Shown piece by piece: positions 38,518-46,130 of a stretch of DNA of 64,000 nt. The DNA is taken from positions 1-64,000 of the forward strand of contig CAYRZF010000001.1 in the NCBI GenBank assembly GCA_964428805.1, given 5' to 3'. The stretch's first letter is position 1. Each line of letters begins with the position of its first letter. The notes under the pieces were generated by a model, which was not told the origin of the DNA, did no database searches, and saw nothing but the letters and a program-made list of their open reading frames with translations. The translations under genes and the position numbers were made by a program. Source of the DNA: CAYRZF01 sp964428805. Lineage in GTDB: Bacteria > Methylomirabilota > Methylomirabilia > Rokubacteriales > CSP1-6.

Positions 38518-39759
38518 TCATGGCGATTCGTCCTCGAAGGGGGAGACCACGAGGGCCACTTGGGTGCCGCCTCTGGCGACTCCGTGAACCAATCCCGCGC
38601 CCGCAACGGTCGCGGACCCAGGAGCGGTCGCGAATGCGCAGTCGTCACGCACCGGCTCCCTCAGCGAGAGGAGCCCCGGCAGCTGCCGGGTCCCGGCCGT
38701 CCAGGCGGCGGCAGCGACCCGGAGCGCGCCCAGGCCAGCATGGTCGCCGGCCAGCGGAGTCAGCGACGTCAGACGTGGCCGATGGTCGCCGAAGGCCGCA
38801 CGCACGAGGTCGAGCTGCCAGTCATCCAGAGGCGGATCGCCAGTGCCCGAGAGATACGCCCATCCGATCGAGTCGGGCGCCAATCCCGCCTGATTCAACG
38901 CGCGGGCGATAATCAAGCCGTCGCCGTCAGACCGAGGGACGCGGTCCCGCCCGACCGGAGAATTTCCCCACGCTGCGCCGCGAAGTTCGGCATGGATGGC
39001 GGCCCCGCGCCGGAGCGCTCCCTCTAACGTCTCCAGGAGGACGAAGGTGGCTCCCTCCCCCCGGACCGGCCCGTTATGCCGGCGGTCGAACGGCCAGCAT
39101 CCCTCGGGTCCGCCGCCCATCGGCGAGAGTCCCCCCAAAGCGGAGAGCATCCGATAGAGGATGGGGCAGATCTCGTCCACACCACCCACGAGCACCGCGG
39201 GCATGCGTCCGTTCACCACCATGGAAACCGCGCGGGCCACCGCCAGCTCCCCGGCCACGGTTGCCTGATTGAGCGTCACGGACGCTCCTTTCGCCCCGAC
39301 AGCAATGGCGGCCGAGGCGGCCATGGTATTCATGACCGTGCTGGGGAAGATCATCGGGGACAGCCCTCCCGGCCCTTTTTTGAGATAGCCGTCGGCGAAC
39401 TCCTGGGAAGAGCGGAGGTCGCCGAATTCGCTACCGACGATGAGCCCCAGTTCCGAGCCCTCGGCGAGAGGATCCAGCCCCGCGTCTCTCAACGCGAGAC
39501 GGCAGGCCGCCACGGTAAGCTGGCAAATCCGCGACAGCCGACGCGCTTCCTCGCGGCCCACCTGCTCGGCCAGCGCCCCCTCCCGCAGTTCCCCCGCCAA
39601 CCGGCTCCCGAGCCCGTCCACGGAGAAGGCGCGAACGGTCAAGATGGCCGAACGTCCCGCCTCCATCACCCGTCCCACCGCGGCGAAGCCGCCCACGCCA
39701 AGGGCGCTGAGGCTCCCCACGCCGGTCAACACCACGCGGTGCTTCGGAGCATGGACCAT
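38518..39759 (-). CDS. Ketosynthase-like protein lacking catalytic residues (chain-length-factor-like)
   Basis: A 413-residue thiolase-fold protein aligned along its length with KAS II-type ketosynthases. The nucleophile block reads VTLNQATVAGELA near residue 161-173, with Thr where the Cys should be; the first active-site His region reads YLSGTGDPPLDDWQ (Ser for His), and the second reads PLAGDHAGLGA. All three catalytic residues are therefore lost, as in chain length factors of type II polyketide synthases, which pair with an active KS. The ATG at 39757-39759 gives the four-base overlap typical of this operon. The intact frame argues against a pseudogene. Confidence 0.82.
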   Translation of the reverse strand: MVHAPKHRVVLTGVGSLSALGVGGFAAVGRVMEAGRSAILTVRAFSVDGLGSRLAGELREGALAEQVGREEARRLSRICQLTVAACRLALRDAGLDPLAEGSELGLIVGSEFGDLRSSQEFADGYLKKGPGGLSPMIFPSTVMNTMAASAAIAVGAKGASVTLNQATVAGELAVARAVSMVVNGRMPAVLVGGVDEICPILYRMLSALGGLSPMGGGPEGCWPFDRRHNGPVRGEGATFVLLETLEGALRRGAAIHAELRGAAWGNSPVGRDRVPRSDGDGLIIARALNQAGLAPDSIGWAYLSGTGDPPLDDWQLDLVRAAFGDHRPRLTSLTPLAGDHAGLGALRVAAAAWTAGTRQLPGLLSLREPVRDDCAFATAPGSATVAGAGLVHGVARGGTQVALVVSPFEDESP

Positions 39760-40952
39760 CACGCCCACCGTCGAAAGATCAGGCTCACGTTCTGACCGCC
39801 GAAGCCGAACGAGTTAGACATGGCCACCGCGACGCTCGCGGGGCGCCGAGTGTGGGGCACACAGTCGAACGGAATCTCCGGGTCCAAATGATCGAGGTTG
39901 GCGGTGGGCGGGATCATCCCGTCTCGGAGAGTCAGCACCGTGGCGACCGCCTCCAGAGCGCCGGCAGCGGCCATCGTGTGACCGACGAGCGACTTGTTGG
40001 CGCTCACCAGGAGGCTGCCGGCCCCGAAGACTTTGGCGAGCGCCAGGGCCTCAGTGCGATCGTTCTGGGGGGTCCCGGTGCCGTGGGCGTTGACGTACCC
40101 CACATCGCGGGACTCGAGCCCGGCCCGGGTCAGGGCCTCAGTCATGGCCCGAATCGTCCCCTCCGCCGACGGATGGGGGGACGTAACGTGAAACGCGTCC
40201 GTACTCAACCCCGAGGAGACCAGCTCCGCGTATGGCCGGGCGCCGCGCCCGCGCGCGTGCTCCCAATCCTCGAGCACGACAAACGCCGCGCCCTCTCCCA
40301 GCGACATCCCCCGCCGATCGCGATCGAACGGCCGACAGGGGTCCGGATCGAGAAGCTTGAGCGCATTGAATCCCATGAAGCAAATCCGGGTCAGCGCATC
40401 CACACCGCCAGCCAGCATCAAGGGAGTCACACCGTCCCCGATCAGATCCGCAGCGAGCGCAAGGGAGGCAGCGCCCGAGCTGCACGCCATCACCACGGTC
40501 TCCTTGGGACCACCGAGGCCGAATCGGTGAGCCACCACCTCAGCGTGAGAGAACGGCAGGACCGATCGCAGGGCTGACCGCCGCCGCGGATTCTCGCCCG
40601 ACCTCGCCATCTCCCAGTACCAGGCCTCGACCTCCAGCATGCCGCCCCCCACCCCACCGACGATGACACCGGCCGTCGCCCGCTCAGCGCGGGAGAGCCC
40701 GGCGTCCACGACGGCCTCTCGGGCCGCGGCGAGGCCAAACCGATCGGCGCGTGAGCGCCGGCGCGAGGCGGGGAGCGCGGCGAGAGCGGCCGCCGGGACC
40801 TCGCCGGCGATCCGCGACCTGAACCCGTCCGTCTCGAAGAGCGTGATCGGCCGGATTGCGCACCGCCCCGAGCAGAGTCCCTCCCAGAACGGCTGGACGC
40901 CAACCCCGTACGGGCTAACCACGCCAAGTCCCGTCAGGACCACGCGCCTCAT
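39759..40952 (-). CDS. Beta-ketoacyl-ACP synthase (complete active site)
   Basis: A 397-residue FabF-type ketosynthase. The nucleophile lies in VVMACSSGAASLALA (Cys157), and the two His residues in YVNAHGTGTPQNDRTEA and SANKSLVGHTMAAAGALEA. The terminal SNSFGFGGQNVSLIF motif is normal. It lies between the acyl carrier protein (upstream, ATGA overlap) and the catalytically dead KS-like gene (downstream, ATGA overlap). It is the probable KS-alpha partner of the dead protein. It extends an acyl or polyene chain on the carrier protein with malonyl units. Confidence 0.92.
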   Translation of the reverse strand: MRRVVLTGLGVVSPYGVGVQPFWEGLCSGRCAIRPITLFETDGFRSRIAGEVPAAALAALPASRRRSRADRFGLAAAREAVVDAGLSRAERATAGVIVGGVGGGMLEVEAWYWEMARSGENPRRRSALRSVLPFSHAEVVAHRFGLGGPKETVVMACSSGAASLALAADLIGDGVTPLMLAGGVDALTRICFMGFNALKLLDPDPCRPFDRDRRGMSLGEGAAFVVLEDWEHARGRGARPYAELVSSGLSTDAFHVTSPHPSAEGTIRAMTEALTRAGLESRDVGYVNAHGTGTPQNDRTEALALAKVFGAGSLLVSANKSLVGHTMAAAGALEAVATVLTLRDGMIPPTANLDHLDPEIPFDCVPHTRRPASVAVAMSNSFGFGGQNVSLIFRRWA

Positions 40953-41224
40953 TGGCCGGCGGCCTTCATGCAGATGAAGCGGGTCAAGGCGTCCATCGAC
41001 TGGAAGTGGGGGGCCAGGTCCTCGGACTCGTCAATGACGAGGCCGAACCGCTCCTCGATGGCGACGGAGAGCTCGATGAAATCCAGCGAGTCGAGTCCGA
41101 GCGACCCCTCGAGCCCTTTCGGGAGGGTCGTCTCCATGGTGAGGTCGGCGGTCCGCGCCGGGTCGAACTTCAGGCGCGTTGTGAGGATAGTCCGCAGCTC
41201 GTCTAGAACTTCCTTCCGTTCCAT
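40949..41224 (-). CDS. Acyl carrier protein
   Basis: A 91-residue carrier protein. The phosphopantetheine attachment site is Ser46 in LGLDSLDFIELSVAIEERFG, with the family's helix II pattern following. The ATG at 41222-41224 begins MERKEVLDELRTILTTRL; a longer in-frame extension is only shadow sequence. It overlaps the following KS by four bases. Having its own ACP indicates a dedicated acyl-assembly line separate from primary fatty-acid synthesis. Confidence 0.92.
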   Translation of the reverse strand: MERKEVLDELRTILTTRLKFDPARTADLTMETTLPKGLEGSLGLDSLDFIELSVAIEERFGLVIDESEDLAPHFQSMDALTRFICMKAAGQ

Positions 41225-41228
41225 GCCG

Positions 41229-42047
41229 TCACATCTCAACCCAGTGCAGGACGGCCTCGGATCCGCGCCATACACCGGTAAGACGCAGATCCAGCGACGC
41301 GGCCCCCGCGGCCCGCGCCATACCCAGCTCGACCAGGGGCGTGCACGCGAACGCCTCGCCGAGCCTCCGCTGGACCCCTCCCGCGGCGGTCCGAGCGGGA
41401 CGTCTGCTTCGTCCTTCAGAGTAGGAAAGCGCGCCAGCGCCGGGCTCCAGGAGCGCGCAGGCCGCGGCCTCCACCAGGGGGCGGCCGACGAGCCAGCGGC
41501 CGCGCGCGTAGAGATCCGCGCACTCGTCGAAGGTCTCGACGGCCAGCACCAGCGCCCGATCACACGCCGATGAGGCGAGGAGGGTGGCCGCGTACCAGAG
41601 GGCGGAGAGCGTGGCAGGCGCCCCGCCCAAGAAGATCACGTAGGGACCGGTGATCCCGAACTCGATGGCGACTTCCGCTGGCACGGCGCTGGGGGCCGTG
41701 TACGGGAAATGGAGCGTCGTGGCGCCGGCTCCCTCGATGAACGCGCGGTTCGACGCGCCGTAGGCCGACGCGGTGGCGTAGAGGAGCGCTGTCCCGTTGC
41801 CGGCCAGCAGGGCACGCGGGAATCCTGCCTCCTTGAGCGCGTCTTCGACCGCGACCACCCCGAGAAGGCATTCACGGGTCGCCCGCCGGAATCGATCGCC
41901 GGCAAGCGTCGGGCGCCCCGCGGAGACGACGGCGCGCCCGGCCGCCGCGGCTCCAGCATCCTCCGGAAGCGCTCCCAGTCCTTGCCCCCACCCTGACAGG
42001 AGGCCAGTTGCGCGAAGCCGTGGCGCCGCGACGGAGCCGGGAGTCAT
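41229..42047 (-). CDS. Short ketosynthase-like protein without nucleophile (ApeC/Ketoacyl-synt_2-like)
   Basis: A 272-residue protein equal to the N-terminal half of a ketosynthase. The fold pattern is clear: AIEFGITGPYVIFLGGAPAT aligns with the nucleophile elbow, but the Cys position is occupied by Gly/Ala. The C-terminal half with both His residues is absent. Proteins of this size and shape (often annotated beta-ketoacyl synthase N-terminal domain or chain length factor) are part of aryl-polyene clusters, where their exact task is not settled. The ATG at 42045-42047 overlaps the upstream KS stop. It is followed after five bases by the ACP gene. Confidence 0.7.
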   Translation of the reverse strand: MTPGSVAAPRLRATGLLSGWGQGLGALPEDAGAAAAGRAVVSAGRPTLAGDRFRRATRECLLGVVAVEDALKEAGFPRALLAGNGTALLYATASAYGASNRAFIEGAGATTLHFPYTAPSAVPAEVAIEFGITGPYVIFLGGAPATLSALWYAATLLASSACDRALVLAVETFDECADLYARGRWLVGRPLVEAAACALLEPGAGALSYSEGRSRRPARTAAGGVQRRLGEAFACTPLVELGMARAAGAASLDLRLTGVWRGSEAVLHWVEM

Positions 42048-43234
42048 GCACCCTCCAGAACGAGCGCCGCGTTGCACCCGCCGAACCCCAGCGATGTGCT
42101 GAGGCTGATCCGCGGGCGGCAGGGCCGCGGTCCCGTGGAAACGAAATCGAGATCGCAGTCGGGGTCGGGTTGCTCCAGGTTCAGGGTGTGGGGGATCTGG
42201 CCGTGACGCCAGGCCAAGAGACACATGATCGCTTCCAGCGTCGCCGCGGCCCCCATGGTGTGGCCGGTGTGGGCCTTCATCGAGTTCACCGGGACCGCGT
42301 AAGCCCGACGACCCAGAACGCGCTTGAGCACCGCGGTCTCGATCTTGTCATTCAGCGGCGTACCGGTGCCATGGGCACTGACAAACTCGATCTCCTCGGG
42401 CGAGATCCCGGCCTGACTCATGGCGCCCCGGATCGAGACCTCGAGCCCTCGCCCGTTCGGATCCGGTGCTGCGATGTGGGAGCCGTCGCTCGCGCTGGCG
42501 TGGCCGAGGAGGTACCCGAGGCATTTCCCCCCGCGCTCGGCGGCGTCCCGCTCGCGCTCCATCAGGACCAACCCGGCCGCCTCCCCCAGTAATAGCCCGC
42601 TCCGCCGGCGATCGAAGGGACGAACCTCGTCGCGCGTCAGCGACCGGAGCACGTCAAACCCTCTCATCACGAACCGGCAGAGGATGTCATAGCCTCCCGC
42701 CACCGCGACGTCGGCGGCGCCGTTCCGCAGCAGATCAGCCGCGAGCCCGAGCGCTGTGGCTCCCGAGGCGCAGGCCGTGGAAATCGTCAGCACCGGCCCC
42801 TCCGCTCCCAGCCACTGCCCCAGGGCTCGCGCGGGACTGTCGTAGAAGGCTCCCGCAAGGCGCGATGGCCGCCTCTCGCCACGCAGGGCGCGCTCGCCCT
42901 CTTCGACCCCGCCCAACGCCGTGCCCAGCACCACGGCGACGCGGCGCGGGTCGGCAGCGAGCGGCCGGCCTCCGACGTGGGCCACCAGTTCGTCGGCGGC
43001 GGCGATCAGCAGGCGGGAGGCGCGGCAGTCGGTGGAGACCTCTTCTGGTCGCTCCCGGACCAGTTTCTTGATCTCGCCCGCGCGGGGGACCCGGAGGTCG
43101 TCCACCGGGAACCGTTCGATCCGGGAAATCCCCGACGCGCCTGTGACGAGCGCCGACCAAAACGCGTCGAGGTCCTGCCCGATCGGCGTGACAACGCCGG
43201 CCGTCACAATCGCGATGCGGTCGGCTTCAGCCAC
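42044..43234 (-). CDS. Second beta-ketoacyl-ACP synthase (complete active site)
   Basis: A 396-residue FabF-type ketosynthase. Nucleophile Cys155 in TISTACASGATALGL, His in FVSAHGTGTPLNDKIETA, second His in SMKAHTGHTMGAAATLEA, and a C-terminal STSLGFGGCNAALVLEG. It starts with GTG at 43234, overlapping the acyltransferase by eight bases. Its catalytic set is intact, so the cluster has two active ketosynthases and two inactive ones, more than a simple fatty-acid pathway needs. The first may initiate and the second elongate, but which does which cannot be read from the sequence. Confidence 0.92.
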   Translation of the reverse strand: MAEADRIAIVTAGVVTPIGQDLDAFWSALVTGASGISRIERFPVDDLRVPRAGEIKKLVRERPEEVSTDCRASRLLIAAADELVAHVGGRPLAADPRRVAVVLGTALGGVEEGERALRGERRPSRLAGAFYDSPARALGQWLGAEGPVLTISTACASGATALGLAADLLRNGAADVAVAGGYDILCRFVMRGFDVLRSLTRDEVRPFDRRRSGLLLGEAAGLVLMERERDAAERGGKCLGYLLGHASASDGSHIAAPDPNGRGLEVSIRGAMSQAGISPEEIEFVSAHGTGTPLNDKIETAVLKRVLGRRAYAVPVNSMKAHTGHTMGAAATLEAIMCLLAWRHGQIPHTLNLEQPDPDCDLDFVSTGPRPCRPRISLSTSLGFGGCNAALVLEGA

Positions 43235-44153
43235 TCGCAGGGCCCCAAAAATCGTAGAAGTTGAACCACTGGTCGGGATGGGCCGACACGTGCCGCTGGA
43301 TGACGGCCACCAGCTGGCGGAGGCCGGTCTCCTCGCCACCCGCTCCGACCCAGATGGGGGCCTCCTGGACAATCCGGTAGGCTCCCGCGTCCCCCAGAAC
43401 GCAGAATGCCGGGAGCACCGGGGCCCCGGAGGCCCGGGCCAGGAGGAACGGGCCGAGCGGAAACGCGGCCGCATCGCCGAAGAACGGCAGGCGCACGTCG
43501 GCGCGCCCGCCGGTCGCGCGATCGCCCTGGACGGCGACGATCTCATTACGCCGGAGCGCGGCAAGGAGCGCGAGGGACGTCGTCGGGGCTTCACGCGTCA
43601 CGAATCGGACCCCATTGGCGTCGTGGCGAAGGAAAGCCTCGACCGAGGGGTCCTCTTCCGCGGAGAGCACCACGTGGGTGGCGCGCCCCAGCCTCATTGC
43701 CAGGAGCCGACCTCCCAGTTCCCAGTTCCCGAGGTGGGCCGTCGCGACGATCAGCCCGCGCCCGGGCGCCGCCGCCGCTGCCAGGTGCTCCTCGCCGTCC
43801 ACCCCGTCGAAGTAGGGGCGGAGCATCGCCACCGGCGCCCGGTTGAGCGTGAGCAGGTCGGCAAAGCAAAGCGCGAAATTTCTGAAGGTCCTCGAGACCG
43901 CGGCGTCAAGGCTCCTCTCATCCGCGCCTGGGAGAATCCGCCCCAGGTTTTGTCGGATGCTTTCCCGCTCCACGGGCAGGATTCTCAGGGCGACGCGCGC
44001 CAATACCACGGCCAAGGCGCGGCGCCCGCGGCGAGGCAGAGCCTGCGCGGCGAGGCTCGCGAGGCGGTAGTATCTGCCGCGGTTGTACGGGTGGGAGTAC
44101 CACCGGCGCGAGCGTCCCGGCGCTCCAAGCGTGAGGGCCCCGGAGACGTCCAT
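43227..44153 (-). CDS. LpxL/HtrB-like acyltransferase
   Basis: A 308-residue membrane-associated acyltransferase of the lipid A late-acyltransferase family. The catalytic motif is ATAHLGNWELGG (H-x4-E) near residue 140; the DRATGGRADVRLPFFGDAAA and FPLGPFLLARASGAPVLPAF blocks agree with LpxL. An N-terminal basic and hydrophobic region (RRGRRALAVVLARVALRILP) is the membrane anchor. In aryl-polyene clusters a similar acyltransferase attaches the polyene chain to a lipid. Here it would pass the ACP-bound chain made by the ketosynthases to a lipid acceptor. The ATG follows the upstream stop closely. Confidence 0.88.
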   Translation of the reverse strand: MDVSGALTLGAPGRSRRWYSHPYNRGRYYRLASLAAQALPRRGRRALAVVLARVALRILPVERESIRQNLGRILPGADERSLDAAVSRTFRNFALCFADLLTLNRAPVAMLRPYFDGVDGEEHLAAAAAPGRGLIVATAHLGNWELGGRLLAMRLGRATHVVLSAEEDPSVEAFLRHDANGVRFVTREAPTTSLALLAALRRNEIVAVQGDRATGGRADVRLPFFGDAAAFPLGPFLLARASGAPVLPAFCVLGDAGAYRIVQEAPIWVGAGGEETGLRQLVAVIQRHVSAHPDQWFNFYDFWGPASG

Positions 44154-44159
44154 GGCGGC

Positions 44160-44987
44160 CTAAAGCAGCGGCGAGTAGTACATACGGAAGGCGCGGATCG
44201 GTCCGGGCTTCGTGTCGAACAGGCGCGTGGCCCAAAAGCGGAGGGGTTCGCGCTGAAAGCTGATAACCCCGGGGCGGGCGGGCTCGTTGGGGTCATACAC
44301 GCTGAACTCCACCGCATCGTCGGTGATCCGGTAGGCGTAGGCCACGACCCCGTGGTTCAGCTCGGGGGTCGGCCAATTGGTGACGAGCAGCTGAACGGGC
44401 CGCCCAGTGCGGAGCTCCGCGAGCACCTCCGCAGCCACGCGCTCTTGGTGCCTTCCTCCGAACGGCAAGGTGGCGCGCCAGTTCGTCCAGTGGACCATCG
44501 TCCAGAATCGGGAGCCGAGCCCGGCCTTGACCGCCACCTCCTCCGCGCGTGAGAGCTCCTGGAGACTACGGTAGCCGGGAATAACCACCCGCTCTTCGGG
44601 GGGGAGCGCCTCCTCCCAGGGGGAGCGTGACCGGACCTGGCGCACCAGTTCCACGTACGCCTCAGAAGGAAGCTTTGCCAGACTCGGGTCGAAGCGCGCG
44701 AACTTCAAAAATTGCACGACACCGCGAGTCATCACGAAGCAGTAATTCGCGTAAAGATCATCCCGCCCGGGGTTCAGCGACCTCACCTCGTTGGGGAAGG
44801 CGAAGGTGTCCTCACCGAAGTGGAAGACCGGCGCCGCGAGCGGCTCGCGGAGCGACGTCTCGAGCGGCGCCACCGAGGCGCATCCCGTCGCAACCAGGAG
44901 CGCCGCGACGAGGAACAGACGCAGCCATCCCGGGCCGAGTCGGCCCCGGCCCCGTGCGGCTGGTGGGGTCAACCAAGGTGTGTCCAC
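44160..44987 (-). CDS. Lipoprotein with papain/C39-like peptidase fold
   Basis: A 275-residue lipoprotein. The signal is hydrophobic with a lipobox ATGCAS near residue 36. A probable catalytic Cys lies in YANYCFVMTRGVVQFLKF (Cys83), a His in PTPELNHGVVAYAYRI, and an acid in EFSVYDPNEPAR, giving the Cys-His-Asp order of C39-type papain-like proteins. It could process peptides, amides or a thioester, or be structural. The start is GTG at 44987. It is the first gene of the minus-strand run; its upstream region holds only a WD40 remnant, so the main promoter for the cluster probably lies near 45000 or further upstream. Confidence 0.65.
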   Translation of the reverse strand: MDTPWLTPPAARGRGRLGPGWLRLFLVAALLVATGCASVAPLETSLREPLAAPVFHFGEDTFAFPNEVRSLNPGRDDLYANYCFVMTRGVVQFLKFARFDPSLAKLPSEAYVELVRQVRSRSPWEEALPPEERVVIPGYRSLQELSRAEEVAVKAGLGSRFWTMVHWTNWRATLPFGGRHQERVAAEVLAELRTGRPVQLLVTNWPTPELNHGVVAYAYRITDDAVEFSVYDPNEPARPGVISFQREPLRFWATRLFDTKPGPIRAFRMYYSPLL

Positions 44988-44990
44988 AGC

Positions 44991-45260
44991 TCAATATTCT
45001 ACCCCAGGATCCTCGATCTTCGACGAGAGATCCCAGAGACGCACTGCCCGGTCATCCCCTCCAGAGATGGGCCAGCGTCCGTCGGCAGTGAACGCGACCG
45101 CGTACGTGGGTTCCGTGGGACTCCGGATCACGCCGGCCTCGCGCGCGATGCGCAGGTCCCAGAGGCGAATCGGCGAATCACGATGTGCAGGGTCGAGGAG
45201 CCGACCGCGGGGCGGGAGGCGCCAAGCGCCGCTCAGTCGATCGGCTCTCCCCTCGACCAT
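44991..45260 (-). pseudogene. WD40-repeat remnant
   Basis: About 60 residues of WD40 sequence with no start domain: DSPIRLWDLRIAREAGVI, then PTYAVAFTADGRW and SGGDDRAVRLWDLSSKIEDP, that is about one and a half blades where at least four to seven would be needed. It overlaps the end of the lipoprotein gene at 45233 and has no credible start, so it is a leftover of a larger WD40 protein. Confidence 0.65.
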
Positions 45261-45802
45261 TTCAGCGTAGTTTCGGCCACGGTTTCCCCAAACCGCTTCA
45301 TAAGATCCTCCGTGGTGACGAAGTGCCAGCCTCCAATCCCCAAGCCGCCCAGAAAGGACTCACGACCAGCGAACTTCGCGAGTGTCTTCCCGCTGGAATC
45401 CTTGATCTCAAAAACGCCCTTCACCTTGGCCTGGCCCGCCCCCATCCCGATGAGGGCGCGCAGCGCCACGCTCCCCTTGTCAACCTCCGTGATCGTCCCC
45501 GAGAGCGTGATCGCCGATCCCACGGGCGTCGCAGGCGGCGTCTCCAGAACGGTCTCAAAGCCCTTTTTCTCGTTGAGCCATTGCACGACGCCCTTTCTGA
45601 AGTGGGGCTGGAGGGCCTCCCAGGTCGTGTCCTCCACCTTGATCTCCCCCTTGATCTCCCCCAGGACGAACGTCGTGTACTTCTCGGGCGGGACCAAGTT
45701 AAGTTCGGGCTTCACCGACTGGAAGGTGCAGGCGGACATCCCCCCCATGAGAGCCGCCAGCGACAGGACAAGGACGAATCTCCCGATGAGCAGTCTTGGC
45801 AT
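45233..45802 (-). CDS. DUF4410-like envelope lipoprotein
   Basis: A 189-residue lipoprotein. The ATG at 45800-45802 starts MPRLLIGRFVLVLSLAALMG and leads to a lipobox at GMSAC (Cys near residue 25). The mature domain, YTTFVLGEIKGEIKVEDTTW, then HFRKGVVQWLNEKKGFETVL and AITLSGTITEVDKGSVALRA, followed by GQAKVKGVFEIKDSSGKTLA, is the pattern of DUF4410/GNA1162-like outer-membrane lipoproteins. The longer frame through the assembly gap is not used. It faces the diguanylate cyclase gene divergently. The function is unknown. Confidence 0.7.
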   Translation of the reverse strand: MPRLLIGRFVLVLSLAALMGGMSACTFQSVKPELNLVPPEKYTTFVLGEIKGEIKVEDTTWEALQPHFRKGVVQWLNEKKGFETVLETPPATPVGSAITLSGTITEVDKGSVALRALIGMGAGQAKVKGVFEIKDSSGKTLAKFAGRESFLGGLGIGGWHFVTTEDLMKRFGETVAETTLKWSRGEPID

Positions 45803-46130
45803 TGTCAGCGCCTCCCTCCGGCTTCCGCACTTTTTGCCCGTGAAATCGAGCACGAGGTCACCCCCGAGGANNNNNNNNNNNNNNNNNNNNNNNNNNNNNN
45901 NNNNNNNNNNNNNNNNNNNNNNNNNNNNNNNNNNNNNNNNNNNNNNNNNNNNNNNNNNNNNNNNNNNNNNCTCCGGCTTCCGCACTTTTTGCCCGTGAAA
46001 TCGAGCACGAGGTCACCCCCGAGGACTCGGTGAAAAAGGCAACGCGATGGCGATATTTTATCCCGGTCTGACGCCGGGTCAAGGGGCTCTTGCTAACTGT
46101 GGGTGCCCACGATGCTACAATGAAAGCCGA
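45803..46130. other. Divergent intergenic region containing a scaffold gap
   Basis: The 328 bases between the DUF4410-like lipoprotein and the diguanylate cyclase contain 100 Ns (45871-45970) flanked by identical 55-bp copies (45816-45870 and 45971-46025), so the true distance is about 170 bases. A TACAAT box at 46116-46121 lies nine bases before the cyclase GTG. No further gene is seen. Confidence 0.9.

Noticed and set aside
41225..41563. Longer N-terminal version of the ACP
   Set aside because: The extra residues are Arg/Ser/Pro-rich shadow of the neighbouring KS-like gene, and the ACP helix I starts at the ATG 41224.
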